A stretch of DNA of 64,000 bases from Eupeodes corollae (lineage: Eukaryota; Arthropoda; Insecta; Diptera; Syrphidae), in contig NC_079147.1 in assembly GCF_945859685.1 (NCBI RefSeq), positions 67,486,946-67,550,945 of the forward strand, given 5' to 3'. This document shows, piece after piece, positions 21,539-32,345 of this stretch (positions within the stretch are counted from its first letter, which is position 1; each line of letters begins with the position of its first letter). Made by a program: the position numbers and the translations under genes. The notes below the pieces were generated by a model that did no database searches, was not told the DNA's origin, and worked only from the letters and a program-made list of their open reading frames with translations.

Positions 21539-24500
21539 TCTCCATCACGCCATCATGGCCACAAACAACCTGATACTCCGACTGCATATGAACAAGGAAG
21601 ACATCGTCTTAATACAGGAGCCGTGGGTCTCAAACTCCATCATCAGAGGTCTCAGGACTCCTTGCTATAAAATATTATATGCATCGGAGAAAGGTGAACC
21701 AAGGTCATGCATGTTAGTAAAAAATGACTTAAACATATTTTTACTCCCCAATTACAGCGACAAGGACACCACCACCGCTGTCCTAACAACAGATAAAGCC
21801 ACCTACTGGCTCATATCCTCCTACCTTGGCCACGACAGCCCAATTCCAGGAAACACCTTGAGGAAGGCAATTGCGGACGCGCAATCGAAAAAAGTTGGTC
21901 TCCTAATTGGTTCAGACGCTAACGCCCATCACACGGTATGGGGTAGCTCTGATATAAATGAGAGAGGTGAGTACTTATTTGATTATTTACTAAGCACTAA
22001 CCTACTCATAAGTAATATTGGTAATGAACCCACATTTGTAACCAAGAATAGGAAAGAGGTACTTGATATTACACTTACCTCTGACTCGATCCACAACATG
22101 TCTCAAAAGAGAATTCCTTCTCTGACCACAAATACATTCAGTTTGAGCTCAAAGATGTAGCAAATACATCTACGGGATTTCGAAATCACCGGAACACAAA
22201 CTGGGAGCGTTATAGGGAGGTACTAGCACAACTGCTTAATCACAACCTTCTTAAAAGCTCCTCCAGTAAAGATGAACTAGACCTTTCTGTTAATCATCTC
22301 ACCGAAGCCTTAAATGAATTAATGAGAACTTCATGCCCTGTAACCATTTTAAAGGGTAAAAAGAAACCTCATTGGTGGCATAAAGAACTAGAACCATTCA
22401 GAAAGAGCTGTCGCAAACTCTTCAACAGATCTAAGTACACTAGATCTCCTTCTGACTGGGACTTATACAACCAAGCTCTAAAGTAATATGAAAAAGAATT
22501 AAGAAAGAGTAAGAGGTCTTCTTGGAGAAATTTTTGTGGTAAAATAGAAAATACTTCAGAAGCCTCAAGGTTAAAGGAAAATTCTCTCAAATAGTCCAAC
22601 AATACCCAGTGCTTTAAAGACAGAAGCGGGCACGTGGACTATCACAGATGAAGAATCTCTTTATCTGTTATTAGACACCCACTTTCCAGGTAGCTCTAAC
22701 ATACTCAACGACTTAACATCAGAGTCTCAACCTTCTACAAGCAATTTAGTTGATCTAATAACGCGGGAAAAACTGCAATGGGTCATAGACAGATTTGATC
22801 CATATAAATCTTCAGGAACAGACGGAATCATTCCGGCCAAATTAAAAAAATAATCAGATATGATCATTCCACCATTGGAAATCATTCTGACAAGCTGTTT
22901 AAGGTTGAGATATATTCACAAAGCCTGGAGAATGGCAAAAGTAGTCTTCATTCCTAAAGCAGGGAAAAACTCACACGTTAACCCTTAAGATCTACGACCA
23001 ATCAGCCTATCATCATTCCTTATTAAAACCTTGGAAAGATTGATTGAAATTTACATCAGACATAACTTAAAACCATGTCTCATTTCCACAGCTCAACATG
23101 CTTACTCTAAGGGAAAATCAGTAGAATCAGCACTTCACTCACTGGTACGTATTATTGAATATTCCCTCGAATACAAAGAATATAACCTACAACGTCAGTT
23201 ACCAGGCGATCACAACAGCAATGGATAAGCTGAAATTAGAGAAATCACTCATAGATCTTATAAGTCTCATGCCCGAAAGCAGGACAATAATTTCTAACAT
23301 GAGAAGTTTTACTACCACCAGATCCGTGAATCGAGGCATTCCCCAAGGTGGAGTCCTTTCACCTCTTTTATGGAACATGGTAGTAAACGACCTACTTATA
23401 TTATTGGAAGCAGAAGCTTTCAAGGTGATTGCCTATGCCGACGACGTTGCAATATCCGTATCTGGGAAGCACCTCCAAGTTCTCTCGGAACTCCTACAAA
23501 ATGCCTTAAATAGGCTAAGAAAATGAGCTAAGCAATGTGGATTGGACGTCAATCCACATAAAAAAGAATTAATACTCTTTTCGAGAAGATATAAAATTCC
23601 TCAGATTAGCCCACCCAAAATTAGAGGAATACCATTAAGCTTTTCCGACCAAGCCAACTCATGTGTGAGGCTTAGAGCCACTACTATTCTAGACAGTTTC
23701 AGATCTATCCCAGATCGCTTAGACTATACCACCCCAAAAATAGTATTCTGTTAAAGCGTCCATGTGTCCATCCCTTCAAGATCCTCCTGGGAAGAAGAGA
23801 AACCCCTGGAAGACGATGCGGTACACTTCTATACAGACGGTTCAAAGACCGATCACGGAGTTGGAAGTGGTATCTTTTTGGAACAATTGCATCTCAGGCT
23901 ATCCTATAGACTTCCCAATCAATGTAGTGTATTCCAGGCAGATGTAATGGCGATTAAAGAAGCACTATCCTGGCTCAAAGAAAACTTTATATCTTGTAAG
24001 GATATACGAATCTTCTCAGACAGCCAAGCTGCTCTTAAATCTCTCGCGTCTGTCTCCACAAACTCTCAAACAGTCCACGATTGTCGATCATCTCTGAATG
24101 AGATGAATAATCACCTCATTTGGGTGCCGGGCCACAGAGACAAAGCCGATTCTGCCTCATGTTAGACAAAAACATAACATAGTAACACCACTTGCTACAT
24201 GCAAATATCTTCTCAAGCAATATGCTCTAAAAACAACAAATGCTAGATGGTCACAGAGTACCACCTGCCTAGCAACCGAGCAAATATGGCCAAGTATTGA
24301 CTTAAAACGGTCAAAAAGCTTGATATCACTCAGCAGACAAAGTATAAGTTCTACAATTGGAGTAATAACGGGACACTGCCTCATAGCAAGACATACTCTG
24401 AGGCTAGGGGTCTACACAAATGACTTCTGTAGAAGCTGCATGGACGAGGAGGAGGAGGAAACGGTCCAACACCTTCTATGTACCAGTCCAGCACTCTCCA

Positions 24501-24613
24501 TTAGAAGGAATAACTTCCTCGGTAATCCCTTCTTCGATAACACCAGTGAACTGGCAACGATTGACACAAAACGTCTCTCTAACTTTATTAAAAGTACAAA
24601 ATGGTTTGTTTAG
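21516..24613 (+). pseudogene. Family A LINE ORF2: endonuclease, RT, RNase H, Cys/His knuckle
   Basis: ATG at 21516 opens an APE-type endonuclease: VQINLHHA, IQEPWV, GSDANAHHTVWGS, and after a frameshift near 22118 SDHKYIQF. Linker 22160-22580 has WWHKELEPFRKSCRK and a stop. RT from 22581: GTDGIIPAKL, VVFIPKAGK, DLRPISLSSFLIKTLERLI, HAYSKGKSVESAL, with stops; the FLDIEGAF-type block holding the first catalytic Asp is deleted near 23180; then GIPQGGVLSPLLW and YADDVAI (about 23430). RNase H 23820-24160: FYTDGSKT, VFQADVMAI (Asp where Glu is expected), IFSDSQAALKSL, WVPGHRD. C-terminus 24320-24613: CRSCMDEEEEETVQHLLC. Five or more lesions; inactive. Confidence 0.85.
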
Positions 24614-24719
24614 ATTCATTACTCTCCCATGTAACCTCATTAGTGGTATCACAATGGACCCTTGAGGTCAACGTGTGTCAATGATATCTGGACAGCCACT
24701 CCAACCTAACCTAACCTAA
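24614..24719 (+). terminator. Family A LINE 3' end with AACCT tail
   Basis: 3' UTR ending GGACAGCCACTCC followed by three AACCT units (24692-24718). No poly-A or AATAAA tail. The same end, 37 of 39 bases by eye, occurs at 37822-37858 as a tiny insertion, which confirms this is the reverse-transcription start of the element. Confidence 0.8.
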
Positions 24720-25706
24720 AAGATTTGGCTAATAAGAAACGTTTTTCTTCTATAAATAAAATTATTTTGATAAGTTAGATATTTCTGAAAATCGTTTTTT
24801 ATTGAATATATTTTGTCAAGTACTTTACATTATTAATAAACTGTACTCAAGATCTTTTAAAACCTCTAAATAAACACAGGGAAAGTTGTAGATGTTAAAA
24901 CTAATTATTACAAGATATTTTAAGATTCCCCAAAAAGCTGCTTTGTATTAAGATGGGAAATCTTTTCGATATCATATCGCACTAATTATAACTAATTAAA
25001 AGCTATAAAATTCCAATGGACACCGAAGAAGTGATAAGTGAAAGAGGAAAAACGTAAATAACAACACCTTAAGTGCATCAGTTTTCCATTTTCCCGCCCC
25101 CTTTATGTCAACCAAACTTTTTCTTTAAACTTTTCCCTTTGCATTTCGTAATGATGTTATTTCCTTTGCCAATACTCGTACTACTAACTGTACATAGTAT
25201 ATAACGAAGACATACATATAATTGTCCTTATCACATTTTTGCTTGGCTAGCACTTGTAAACTATTTTTCCTCTCTGAAGTGAAATTTTTCAGCATCTTTC
25301 AGTCCTTGCCTGTCCCCTCGTTAACTATCTCTTTGGGTTGATTATGGTTCGGTAAAAGGGTTTAAGGTTAGGTCATTAAAGGTCGTTACGGAGGCGAGTT
25401 TGAAAGTATATCTCAAAGTTTCCCCCATCATAAAAAAGAAAGAAAAAATTCGTTTAATTAACTAATAAATGTCGAGGAGTTTCATATCGAATGACAACTT
25501 TTGAACAACAACTAAGGGTCTTAATAAAAAAAATTAAAATAAGCTTAAAGATATAAACATGGAGTAGAAAAATCTTAAAGAAGTTAAAACCTTATATTCA
25601 CGCATATGACCATCAGCTTTTCCTTACAGTTGTCTACACATCAACTTCCCCATGAACCCTCCGTGCCGTCACTCTTCTATTAATATTTTTGTCTTTAAGA
25701 ATCAAT

Positions 25707-25760
25707 TCGAATCCAATGATTCGACCAGATGTCCCTGCTGATTTAGGGACATCCAGCAGG
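25707..25760. repeat. Cluster of perfect short inverted repeats
   Basis: TCGAATC/GATTCGA (25707-25713, 25718-25724, loop 4), GATGTCCCT/AGGGACATC (25728-25736, 25745-25753) and CCTGCTG/CAGCAGG (25734-25740, 25754-25760). The last two overlap and cannot both form. All three are unchanged in the copy at about 57820-57875. Confidence 0.7.
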
Positions 25761-26296
25761 CTTCAAGATCTCAGGAGTAGGTATCAGTAGGTGGGTAGGC
25801 AAAGGCATCATAACGATAAAAAGAATGCCAAAGTGAACCTTGTCTGGTGGAGTGCCCTCAGGTATTTTTCTCTTTTTTTTGTATTCCTTTGTTATGAAAA
25901 TGGCATTTTGAATCTAATAAAATGTTTCCCAGGAGGTTTGCCTCCACCTCCACCTTAGCCCTCGCTTTAGTCTTCGCCTTCACAATTGAATAAAAGTAAA
26001 GAAGCCTCACCATTTCCTAGAATAATAATGCCAAAGACTAAGTTATCATTTTTCTATCAATTTGAGTATTATTTATGTTTGCTGTAGGACTGATGTAGGA
26101 CTGTATCACTATACATACACTACATGTTCGAGAGAGTATGAAGGTGTATCCATAGCCACTCGTATGAATTCGATTATATTTGAAGAGAGTTTTCTTTGTT
26201 TTTTGAAATGCTCAGAGGACCGTACACATAAATTGAGGGTCACTTCTTCAGAAAGGTTTTCCATTAAAATTAAAGTAGAAAATATAAACAAACGAT

Positions 26297-26327
26297 GAAC
26301 AAACAAACAAACAAGCAAACAAACACA
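26297..26327 (+). repeat. (AAAC)n microsatellite
   Basis: Tetranucleotide run with one AAGC variant. The duplicate near 58405-58438 has one more unit. Confidence 0.9.
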
Positions 26328-26539
26328 ATGTCGATATAGCGCTGGAGGACGGGGCCACACGAGGAGAGATCTTTCAAATATTAAGTTGGACAATAATTTC
26401 TTATCTTCAAAAAGCTTCTTTTAGAATTTTCATCTAAAATAAGTGTTTTATCAAAAAATTGTAACCAAGCTTTTAGACATTAAGTATGTGATTATCTAAA
26501 AGTTATTTAATTCTCTGTTTGATTTCAAAGTTAGTGTTG

Positions 26540-28430
26540 TTGTCTGAACTCATAGCGTTGTCTAGGTAGTCCTTAGCTATCTCAAAGTCTTAGCTTTCTA
26601 TGGTGATGTCCAAAACGTCGTCGTTCAATGTTTTGTTTTGGTAACAGCATATACTTGGCGTTGACTTCATTGACCACTTAAAACATCTTTTCCGCTTCCG
26701 TCGCAATATTGAAAAACGCAGTACTGACATCACGATATATCATGGACCTTTGGAAGATTGTGCCTCTAGTGTGGACGATTGAGTTTTGCAGAATTCATTT
26801 TGGAACTATGTTAAAGAAGTGAGAGAACGTGCAATATCCATCGTCATTCTGCATAGACGAAAAAGTTTGACAGGGATGCCAAGACTAGACATTGTACTGT
26901 AAATCTTTTTTCTAAAGATGCTGTGGATAAAGAGGACGATTTGGAGTTTGAGTATTTTTTCTAAAATCTGCCGTAATGTTTGGCCAATGGTGGGCTTTCC
27001 CGGTCTAAAGCCACACTGAGTTGGACCTATTAGGTTATGACCAACGGTTTCAGATGTTCAAAAAAGAAGGCTAAAAGGATTTTATATGCAGCGTTTAGGA
27101 GACTGAGGCTGCTTTAAATAATTCGGCTGCGATGCCGTCAACTCCAGTAGGTTTGTTGGATTTACGTTTCATTGTAGCTATTTTCACTTCGGCGAGGTCT
27201 GTTACTAGGAATTGTTGTTTTGATTCCCTGGCGCTATGGTGCTATCTCCCTTATAGTGACATTTGATTCGTCATCGCCGTTCTATAGTTTGGGGAAATTA
27301 TTTATCGATACTTTCAACATAGACTGTGGTTCTTTCCTGATTGTCATTACAGGTTTCGGTTTCGGTTCGTAGCTGGTACCCTTGCTATGATTTTTTGTAC
27401 CTTATTTTAAAATTTAAGATCTTCATCCCTGTATGACATCCTTCTATCTCCTCTATCGCGTGCTTCTCATGCTCCCTTTTTTTTCTATATAAGAAGCCGG
27501 AATTCTTTACTTCTGGTGGTAGAGCACGTGAGCAGCTCTGGGTCTTCTGTGCCATGTCGTTTTGTATGCCTGTTGCTTCGCTAAACTAAGGGTTTCACTG
27601 TGTTGTTGCCACTGGTTTTCAATGCCCAATGAGGTTGTACTTCTTAAAAGGTTGTTAAAGACTCAATCGGAAAATGACATGGAAATCTCTTGCTATTGTT
27701 GCCGAATAACCCCAAACGTCTCACAATGCTTGATTGTTTAGGCTTTTATGGTGATATCCGTAGCCGTACCTTGGCTAGATCGAGGCAGTGGTCCTAGTCT
27801 TTGTTGGTGCCCCTGAGTGTTCGGACATCCTCTATATTCGAGAAGTGTCGTGCTTCTATAGCAATCTGTTAAAACTGGTTGATAGTTGAATGATAAGGAG
27901 ATTTCCATGTCCCCTTGTAGATATCGCATGTAAGGGTTATGTTGGTGAATTTAGCCTTGATGCGAATTGTCGCAAAGCAATCCTTCACACTGTTGAAATT
28001 CAAGACTTTTTGCCTCAGTCTAGTTCCAACAACTAATCCACACCACCCAAATAGACGCTGCCTTTGATCTCGGTAGCTTTCGCAGTCTTTTAGTTTGCGT
28101 TTATCCCGTCCATCACACCGCACATGATGGATGGTGGTAATAACTGCCTTGCAGCAATTTAGAATTCTTTGGTTGCACGTGGTCTATTATGAGACCTAAC
28201 ATTTCGCGGACAGATTCGAGCTTTGTTGCGTTTATTTCGTGTACTTATTTTGTCTGTATCCGAGACTTGTTGCTGCTTTACAACTAAATACTTTTACGTG
28301 GTCGGGCAGTCACCCCAAAGGCACAAGCCTCAACCTGAAATCCCAGGTTCTTAGTATAACTTTAAGAACGGGGCAACGAATACGGAAGTTTTATTAACTA
28401 ACACCATTAAACCGAAAGTATGCTTCATCG
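26540..28430 (-). pseudogene. RTE-clade LINE, second subfamily, copy 1
   Basis: Minus strand. From the right: endonuclease N-terminal part (28123-27869) with DGRDKRKLKDC, RLFGWCGLVVGTRLRQ and TIRIKAKFTNITLTC, matching the RTE endonuclease at 60627-60450 (RLFGCGFVVGARLRQ). Linker and RT traces run to about 26540, including SKVYAVT-type remnants and a decayed fingers block near 26970. No intact YADD or SDH box found. It is truncated to a mosaic and duplicated at 58690-59770, where about 740 bp (27037-27776 here) are missing. Confidence 0.7.
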
Positions 28431-28433
28431 AAA

Positions 28434-28774
28434 ATTGATTTTCAAAATGAGTTTGAACAATTTGAAAGCGGTGTTCGGCGTCGAAAAGTTAAATACCTCT
28501 AAAAAAAAATAGCCAGTACAAATAATTTAATATAGGACAAACAAAATAGAGATAAAATACAAAATATCCTTTAGCAAATGATATGTGCCCTTTTTAGGGT
28601 TATCTTCTCTTAACATTGCAATATCAAAGGTTGCAAACTACAACGTAAGATATAGCCCTTACAAAGCTAACAAACCTGTGACACTTATTAACTAGTCTCC
28701 CTTGCAGGATCTTCCTTTAAGAAGCTTTCTGATCTGGCTCCAATCTGTAAAAGGCTTTTTTACCCGAAACTTTC
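28434..28774. other. Segment absent from the duplicate copy
   Basis: The other copy joins the flanks directly (near 59770). It is AT-rich with an A-run at 28500, and no terminal repeats are evident, so this may be a deletion in the other copy and not an insertion here. Confidence 0.5.
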
Positions 28775-28894
28775 AATACAATTCTTTAAAGCCACTGGAG
28801 TCGTTGAAAGAAATCAGGGACTACCGTTGTCATTTTTCGATATACGCAGCCATGTTTCATGTCATTATCCTTAAAAAATAATGTTAAATAAATA

Positions 28895-29155
28895 AGCAAT
28901 GCCAACAGTCCATCGAGAACTAGGCCCCAGGGAGGGAGTTTCATGGATGGAGGGGACCTACAGTTTTAAGTCAAATCCGAACGGCTAATTAGAGAAAGTA
29001 CTTTTCATGACAAGAGTTACTTTTGGAGGATTTGTCGATTCCTCGCAAGAGGCAGTAAACGTGAATAAAAACTTAAGAAGGCACAGGCAGGTTTAGAACT
29101 CAAAACCTCTGGCTCGACAGTCCAAAGCACTAACCACCACGCCGCGTTTCCAAGT
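28895..29155 (-). mobile_element. tRNA-derived SINE
   Basis: Minus-strand copy of the SINE family. The head at 29150-29085 is diverged (GTGGTTAGTGCTTTGGACTG) and box B is mutated (GAGTTCTAAACC). The body has CCTCGCAAGAGGC and CCGAACGGCTAATT, and the end near 28900 is shortened. The duplicate at 59890-59998 keeps only the tail half. Confidence 0.8.
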
Positions 29156-29157
29156 CC

Positions 29158-29746
29158 AAAAATGTTTTGGTTTATTTTCCTATTCCCGCCGGTTTGTCCC
29201 GTCATTTTCACATATCTTTTAAAACCAAGTGTTAAATTTGTTTTCGATGATTTATGCCTTTCAGCATTTTCTAATGTAAGGGATAAGTTTATAACGGCAC
29301 CGGTTTTGGCATTGTATAACCCAAAATGCGATACAGAATTGCATTGTGATGCAAGTTCTGATAGTTTTGGGGAAATACTTATCCTAAAACAAGATGATAA
29401 CAAATTTCATGCAGTTGCATATTTTTCACAACGTATAACTGCTTCTGAGTCTCGATTTCAAAGTTTTGAATTGGAAATCATAGCAATAATATATTCGTTA
29501 CGAAAGTATAGTGTGTATTTAGAGGGTACTACATCTAAGATTATAACGGACTTTAACTCTCTTACGATGAAATTGAACCGTAAAAGTGTTAATGCTAGAA
29601 TAGCTCGTTGGGCACTTGAACTTGAGAACTATGATTACAGTATTCAACACAGAAGTGGCATTTTAATGGGTCATGTTGATGCTTTGAGTCGCTATTCTTC
29701 AGTTGGGTTCAGACTTCCAAAAAACTCGCTGTCTTTTTACTTTTAA
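29158..29746 (+). pseudogene. Ty3/Gypsy pol fragment: RT thumb and RNase H
   Basis: One open frame of 195 codons on the plus strand, well preserved from about 29230: FITAPVLALYNP (RT connection), TELHCDASSDSFG, VAYFSQRIT, FELEIIAIIYSLRKY, IITDFNSL, ARWALELENYDY, HVDALSRY. These carry the RNase H acidic residues of Gypsy elements, nearest by eye to the mdg1/412 lineage. The first about 25 residues are a hydrophobic stretch not typical of RT, probably a junction artefact. The matching integrase lies beyond an RTE insertion at 32380-33457. Confidence 0.85.
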
Positions 29747-30025
29747 CAAATCTCGTCGTTGTATTTCGCTAGCTTTGATGGTCTTTATTCGAAAGCCATT
29801 CAAAGTCCTCGTTGTATTAAGACAAAGTCAGTAAGGTCAAATTAAAGAAAGTTGTTTTTTCGCTATCGTTGATAATCGAACCAGGAACTACCTATCCTTT
29901 CGATAAAGGTTTTGATAGATATCTCCGGGTTGACGGTCAAGTCTTTTGATCGTTCAAATGGAATCACAAATTATAAGGTTGTCTCATCAAAAACTTTGTC
30001 ATATGGGAGTTTCGAAATGTCTAGA
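29747..30025 (+). other. Gypsy RNase H-integrase connector, decayed
   Basis: Region between the RNase H end and the RTE tail. The expected integrase zinc-binding HHCC domain is not recognisable. No other signal. Confidence 0.3.
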
Positions 30026-30400
30026 CTTAATAATAATTTAATAATAATTAAGGTGGCGCTATACAATCCTGTGTGAACTAGGGCCTCACCCAACAAACTT
30101 CTCCATCTAGTTCGGTCCCTAGCTAGATGTCTCCAGTTTCGCACTCCAAATTGGGTGATCCACGGTCTTCCTCTACTGCGCTGTCCTGTAAGTGTGGATT
30201 CGAAGACTTTCCGGGCCGGAGCATTGGTTTCTATGCGCGAAGAACTTTAGCAACAATTTGGTCCCTCGAGAGAGGACTTTACCACTCAATTGCTTTCTTA
30301 GCCCAAACAAACAGCGGTTAGCAAGAGTTATTCTGCGTTTGGTGTTGTTTTCTGCGTTTACAGCAGAGCCTAGGTAGACGAAGTCCTTGACTAATTCAAA

Positions 30401-30748
30401 TTAACGTCTTTCGATAGTGACGTTTTGACCAAGCCGTCGGTGTTGTATGTCCTTTCTTGACGACAGCATGTACTTTGTTTTGCCCCCATTAACCGTTAAA
30501 CAAATTTTTGCCGCCTCTGCCTCAATACTCACAAAAGTCCCATTGACATCGCGCTGAGTTCTTCCGATTTTGTCAATGTCATCAGCATATGCCAGTAATT
30601 GGACAGACTTTTGAAAGACAGTGCCTCTAGTGTTGACTTGTGAGCTCTGCACTATTCTTTCAAGCACGATGTTAAAAAAATCACATGATAGCGCATCACC
30701 TTGTCTAAAACCTTTTTTGACATCGAAAGGTTCAGTTAAGGACTTCAA
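30401..30748 (-). pseudogene. RTE reverse transcriptase core (partial)
   Basis: Minus-strand frame with the RTE signature GFRQGDALSCDFFNIVLE, then NTRGTVFQKSVQLLAYADD and GRTQRDVNGTF, KTKYMLSSRKD. The YADD box is intact. The adjacent downstream part (30300-30070) holds the C-terminus in other frames. RT fingers upstream (30750-30990) are compressed. Closely related to the plus-strand copy at 45590-45770, where YADD reads YADE. Confidence 0.8.
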
Positions 30749-30989
30749 CTTAGATATGGTAATCTTTTCTTCGTCTAAGTCGGGAGGACGGGATTGTTAG
30801 CTTTCGATAGTCTTTGTTGAATGGATCATCCTGCCTGACACTTGATTTCAGTTCGTCGTCGCCGTTATACAGTCTGCAGAAGTGGTCCTTCCATATCCTC
30901 AGCATTGACTGTGGTTCCACTATAATGTTTCCACTTTCGTCTTTGCAGCCTTCGGTTCTAGGTTTATGTACGTACCTGTGAATTTCGTT

Positions 30990-31265
30990 TCACTTGTTCA
31001 TAAAACTTTCGAACTTCATTCTTGCTTTTAAACCTTTCAACATCTTCGACCGCACGCTTATCATGCCCTCTTTGTTTTCTTCTGAGAAGTCGGCGATCCT
31101 CTCGCCTCTTCTGCTTGTAGAGCTCATGAGCAGCTCTTGTCCTTTTATGCAGCGCCGCTTGGCGTGCCTCTTGTTTCGCTGCATTTGTCTACCGATCAAA
31201 CCAGGGGTTCCTTGTTGGTGGCTGCTTGAAACCCTGCACATCAGAGGCCGCTTCTCTGATTGCAT
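30990..31265 (-). pseudogene. RTE endonuclease-RT linker
   Basis: Basic, helical-looking segment (KRHAKRRCIKGQELL, RRGERIADF, LKGLKARMKFESFMNK) that in RTE elements joins the endonuclease to the RT. It is matched at 60190-60000 and, in plus orientation, at 44700-44880. Confidence 0.7.
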
Positions 31266-31327
31266 CTTGTCAATGTTGCCACTGGTTTTCGATACATTGT
31301 GTTGGCGGCAGAGAACTTCGAGTGAGG

Positions 31328-31960
31328 TTACTTGTAACTCGGTCGGAAAAGGATTTGGAGATCTCTGGCGACTGTAGCCATTCTTCTCCCAGCACCTCCC
31401 TGTTTTGCCTTGGGTCTGGAAATCCGAAGTGCTACCTTGGCTACAACGAGGTAGTGGTCCGAGTCAATGTTAGCTCCTCGGCAAGTTCGTACATCCATGA
31501 TGCTGGAAGCGTGTCTGGCGTGGATCGCAATATGTTCAATCTGGTTGACGGTAGATTGATCTGGAGAAGTCGAAGTTCCTTTGTGGATCTTGAGGTGTGG
31601 AAAACGCGTACTGGCTACCATGACGTTTCGCCCCGCAGCAAAATCTATGATCTTAAATAAAGTGTTGTTGCACAGGCTGTTCTTCCCGATTATTCCACCA
31701 AAGATGTCTTCCCTTCCTAGCTTGGCATTAAAATCGCCCAGGACTATTTTAATATCGTAGCTAGGGCACTGCTCATATGTTTTGTATAGGAGCTCGAAGA
31801 ACATATGTTTGGTGTTGTTGTCTTTCTCTTCTGTGGGGGCGTGTGCGCATATCAGGCTAATGTTGCTGAATTCATCCTTGATGCTTATGGTCATGAGGCG
31901 CTCATTGATGCACCTATAGCTTGAGACTTCTTTCCTAAGTCTCCAATGACGAAGCCGCAT
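31328..31960 (-). pseudogene. RTE apurinic-type endonuclease domain
   Basis: 210-codon minus-strand frame carrying most of the domain: LICAHAPTEEKD, IKIVLGDFNAKLGRED, GRNVMVASTRFPHLKIHKGT, DQSTVNQIEHIAI, CRGANIDSDHYLVVAKV. The GDFNAK and SDH catalytic blocks are intact; the first conserved segments lie upstream in another frame (31960-32050). In RTE this domain nicks target DNA for target-primed reverse transcription. The antisense open frames over this region are shadows. Confidence 0.85.
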
Positions 31961-32345
31961 ACAAATAAGCGCTGTTGTTTTTCGTGGTAGCAGTCACCAT
32001 AGTAAATATAACAGTTTTTCATCCTCTTTTTGCCCGGCTCATCCCATCGTATTTCCTGGATGGCGGTAATATCTGCTTTATATCGTTCTAGGGCCTCCGC
32101 TAATTCTTCGCCCGCACGTGGTTTGTTAAGCGACCTAACATTCCACGTTCATATCGTAAGTTCATTGTCCTTTATTTGTTTGCGTTGGTTGTCAACAGTT
32201 AATCCGTCCGTATCCGAGGCTTGTTGGTGCTTTGCAACTATAAAAGCTTTTACGTGGCCAGGAAGTCACCCCGACAGCACAACCCCCAACCTGGAGAGCC
32301 AGATCCTAAGTATTACTGCAAGGATAATTAAACTACTGGTTTTCA

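Larger units (their letters stand above)
19640..24719 (+). mobile_element. Family A LINE (RNase H-bearing, LOA/I-like), nearly full length
   Basis: About 5.1 kb non-LTR retrotransposon: 5' UTR (about 19660-19948), ORF1 (19949-21538), ORF2 (EN, RT, RNase H, Cys/His knuckle; 21516-24613), 3' UTR and an AACCT-repeat tail ending at 24719. EN plus RT plus RNase H with an ORF1 upstream is the I/LOA/R1-type layout. ORF1 and ORF2 overlap by 23 bases. Both ORFs are broken. The duplicate at 56.8 kb lacks it. Confidence 0.85.
24724..26530 (+). repeat. Duplicated block, part D start, copy 1 (non-TE DNA)
   Basis: Matches 56841-58680 with only scattered substitutions and small indels. TE-poor, with pyrimidine-rich UTR-like stretches (CCCGCCCCCTTTATGTCAAC). 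A 78-codon open frame (26062-26298) exists in both copies, but the two most visible changes both alter amino acids, so there is no sign of coding constraint. The block may be host intergenic DNA. Confidence 0.85.
30026..32345 (-). mobile_element. RTE-clade LINE inserted antisense in the Gypsy element
   Basis: About 2.3 kb. The 3' end is at 30026-30070 (GGACTGTATAGCGCCACC then a TTATTA-rich tail on the minus strand) and the 5' end is near 32345. Order on the minus strand: endonuclease, linker, RT, C-terminus. The Gypsy RNase H lies on one side and the Gypsy integrase on the other, both on the plus strand, so the RTE landed inside Gypsy pol. Confidence 0.8.

Noticed and set aside
12988..24720. 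Reading the repeat pair at 9.9 and 18.3 kb as LTRs of one retrotransposon
   Set aside because: The interior holds DNA transposons and SINEs and a contig gap, and the two copies are too diverged.
26062..26298. 78-codon open frame nearly identical at 58170-58406
   Set aside because: Conserved only because the whole block is duplicated; the visible changes alter amino acids, and no family is recognised.
31226..31660. 144-codon plus-strand open frame
   Set aside because: Antisense shadow of the RTE endonuclease and linker.
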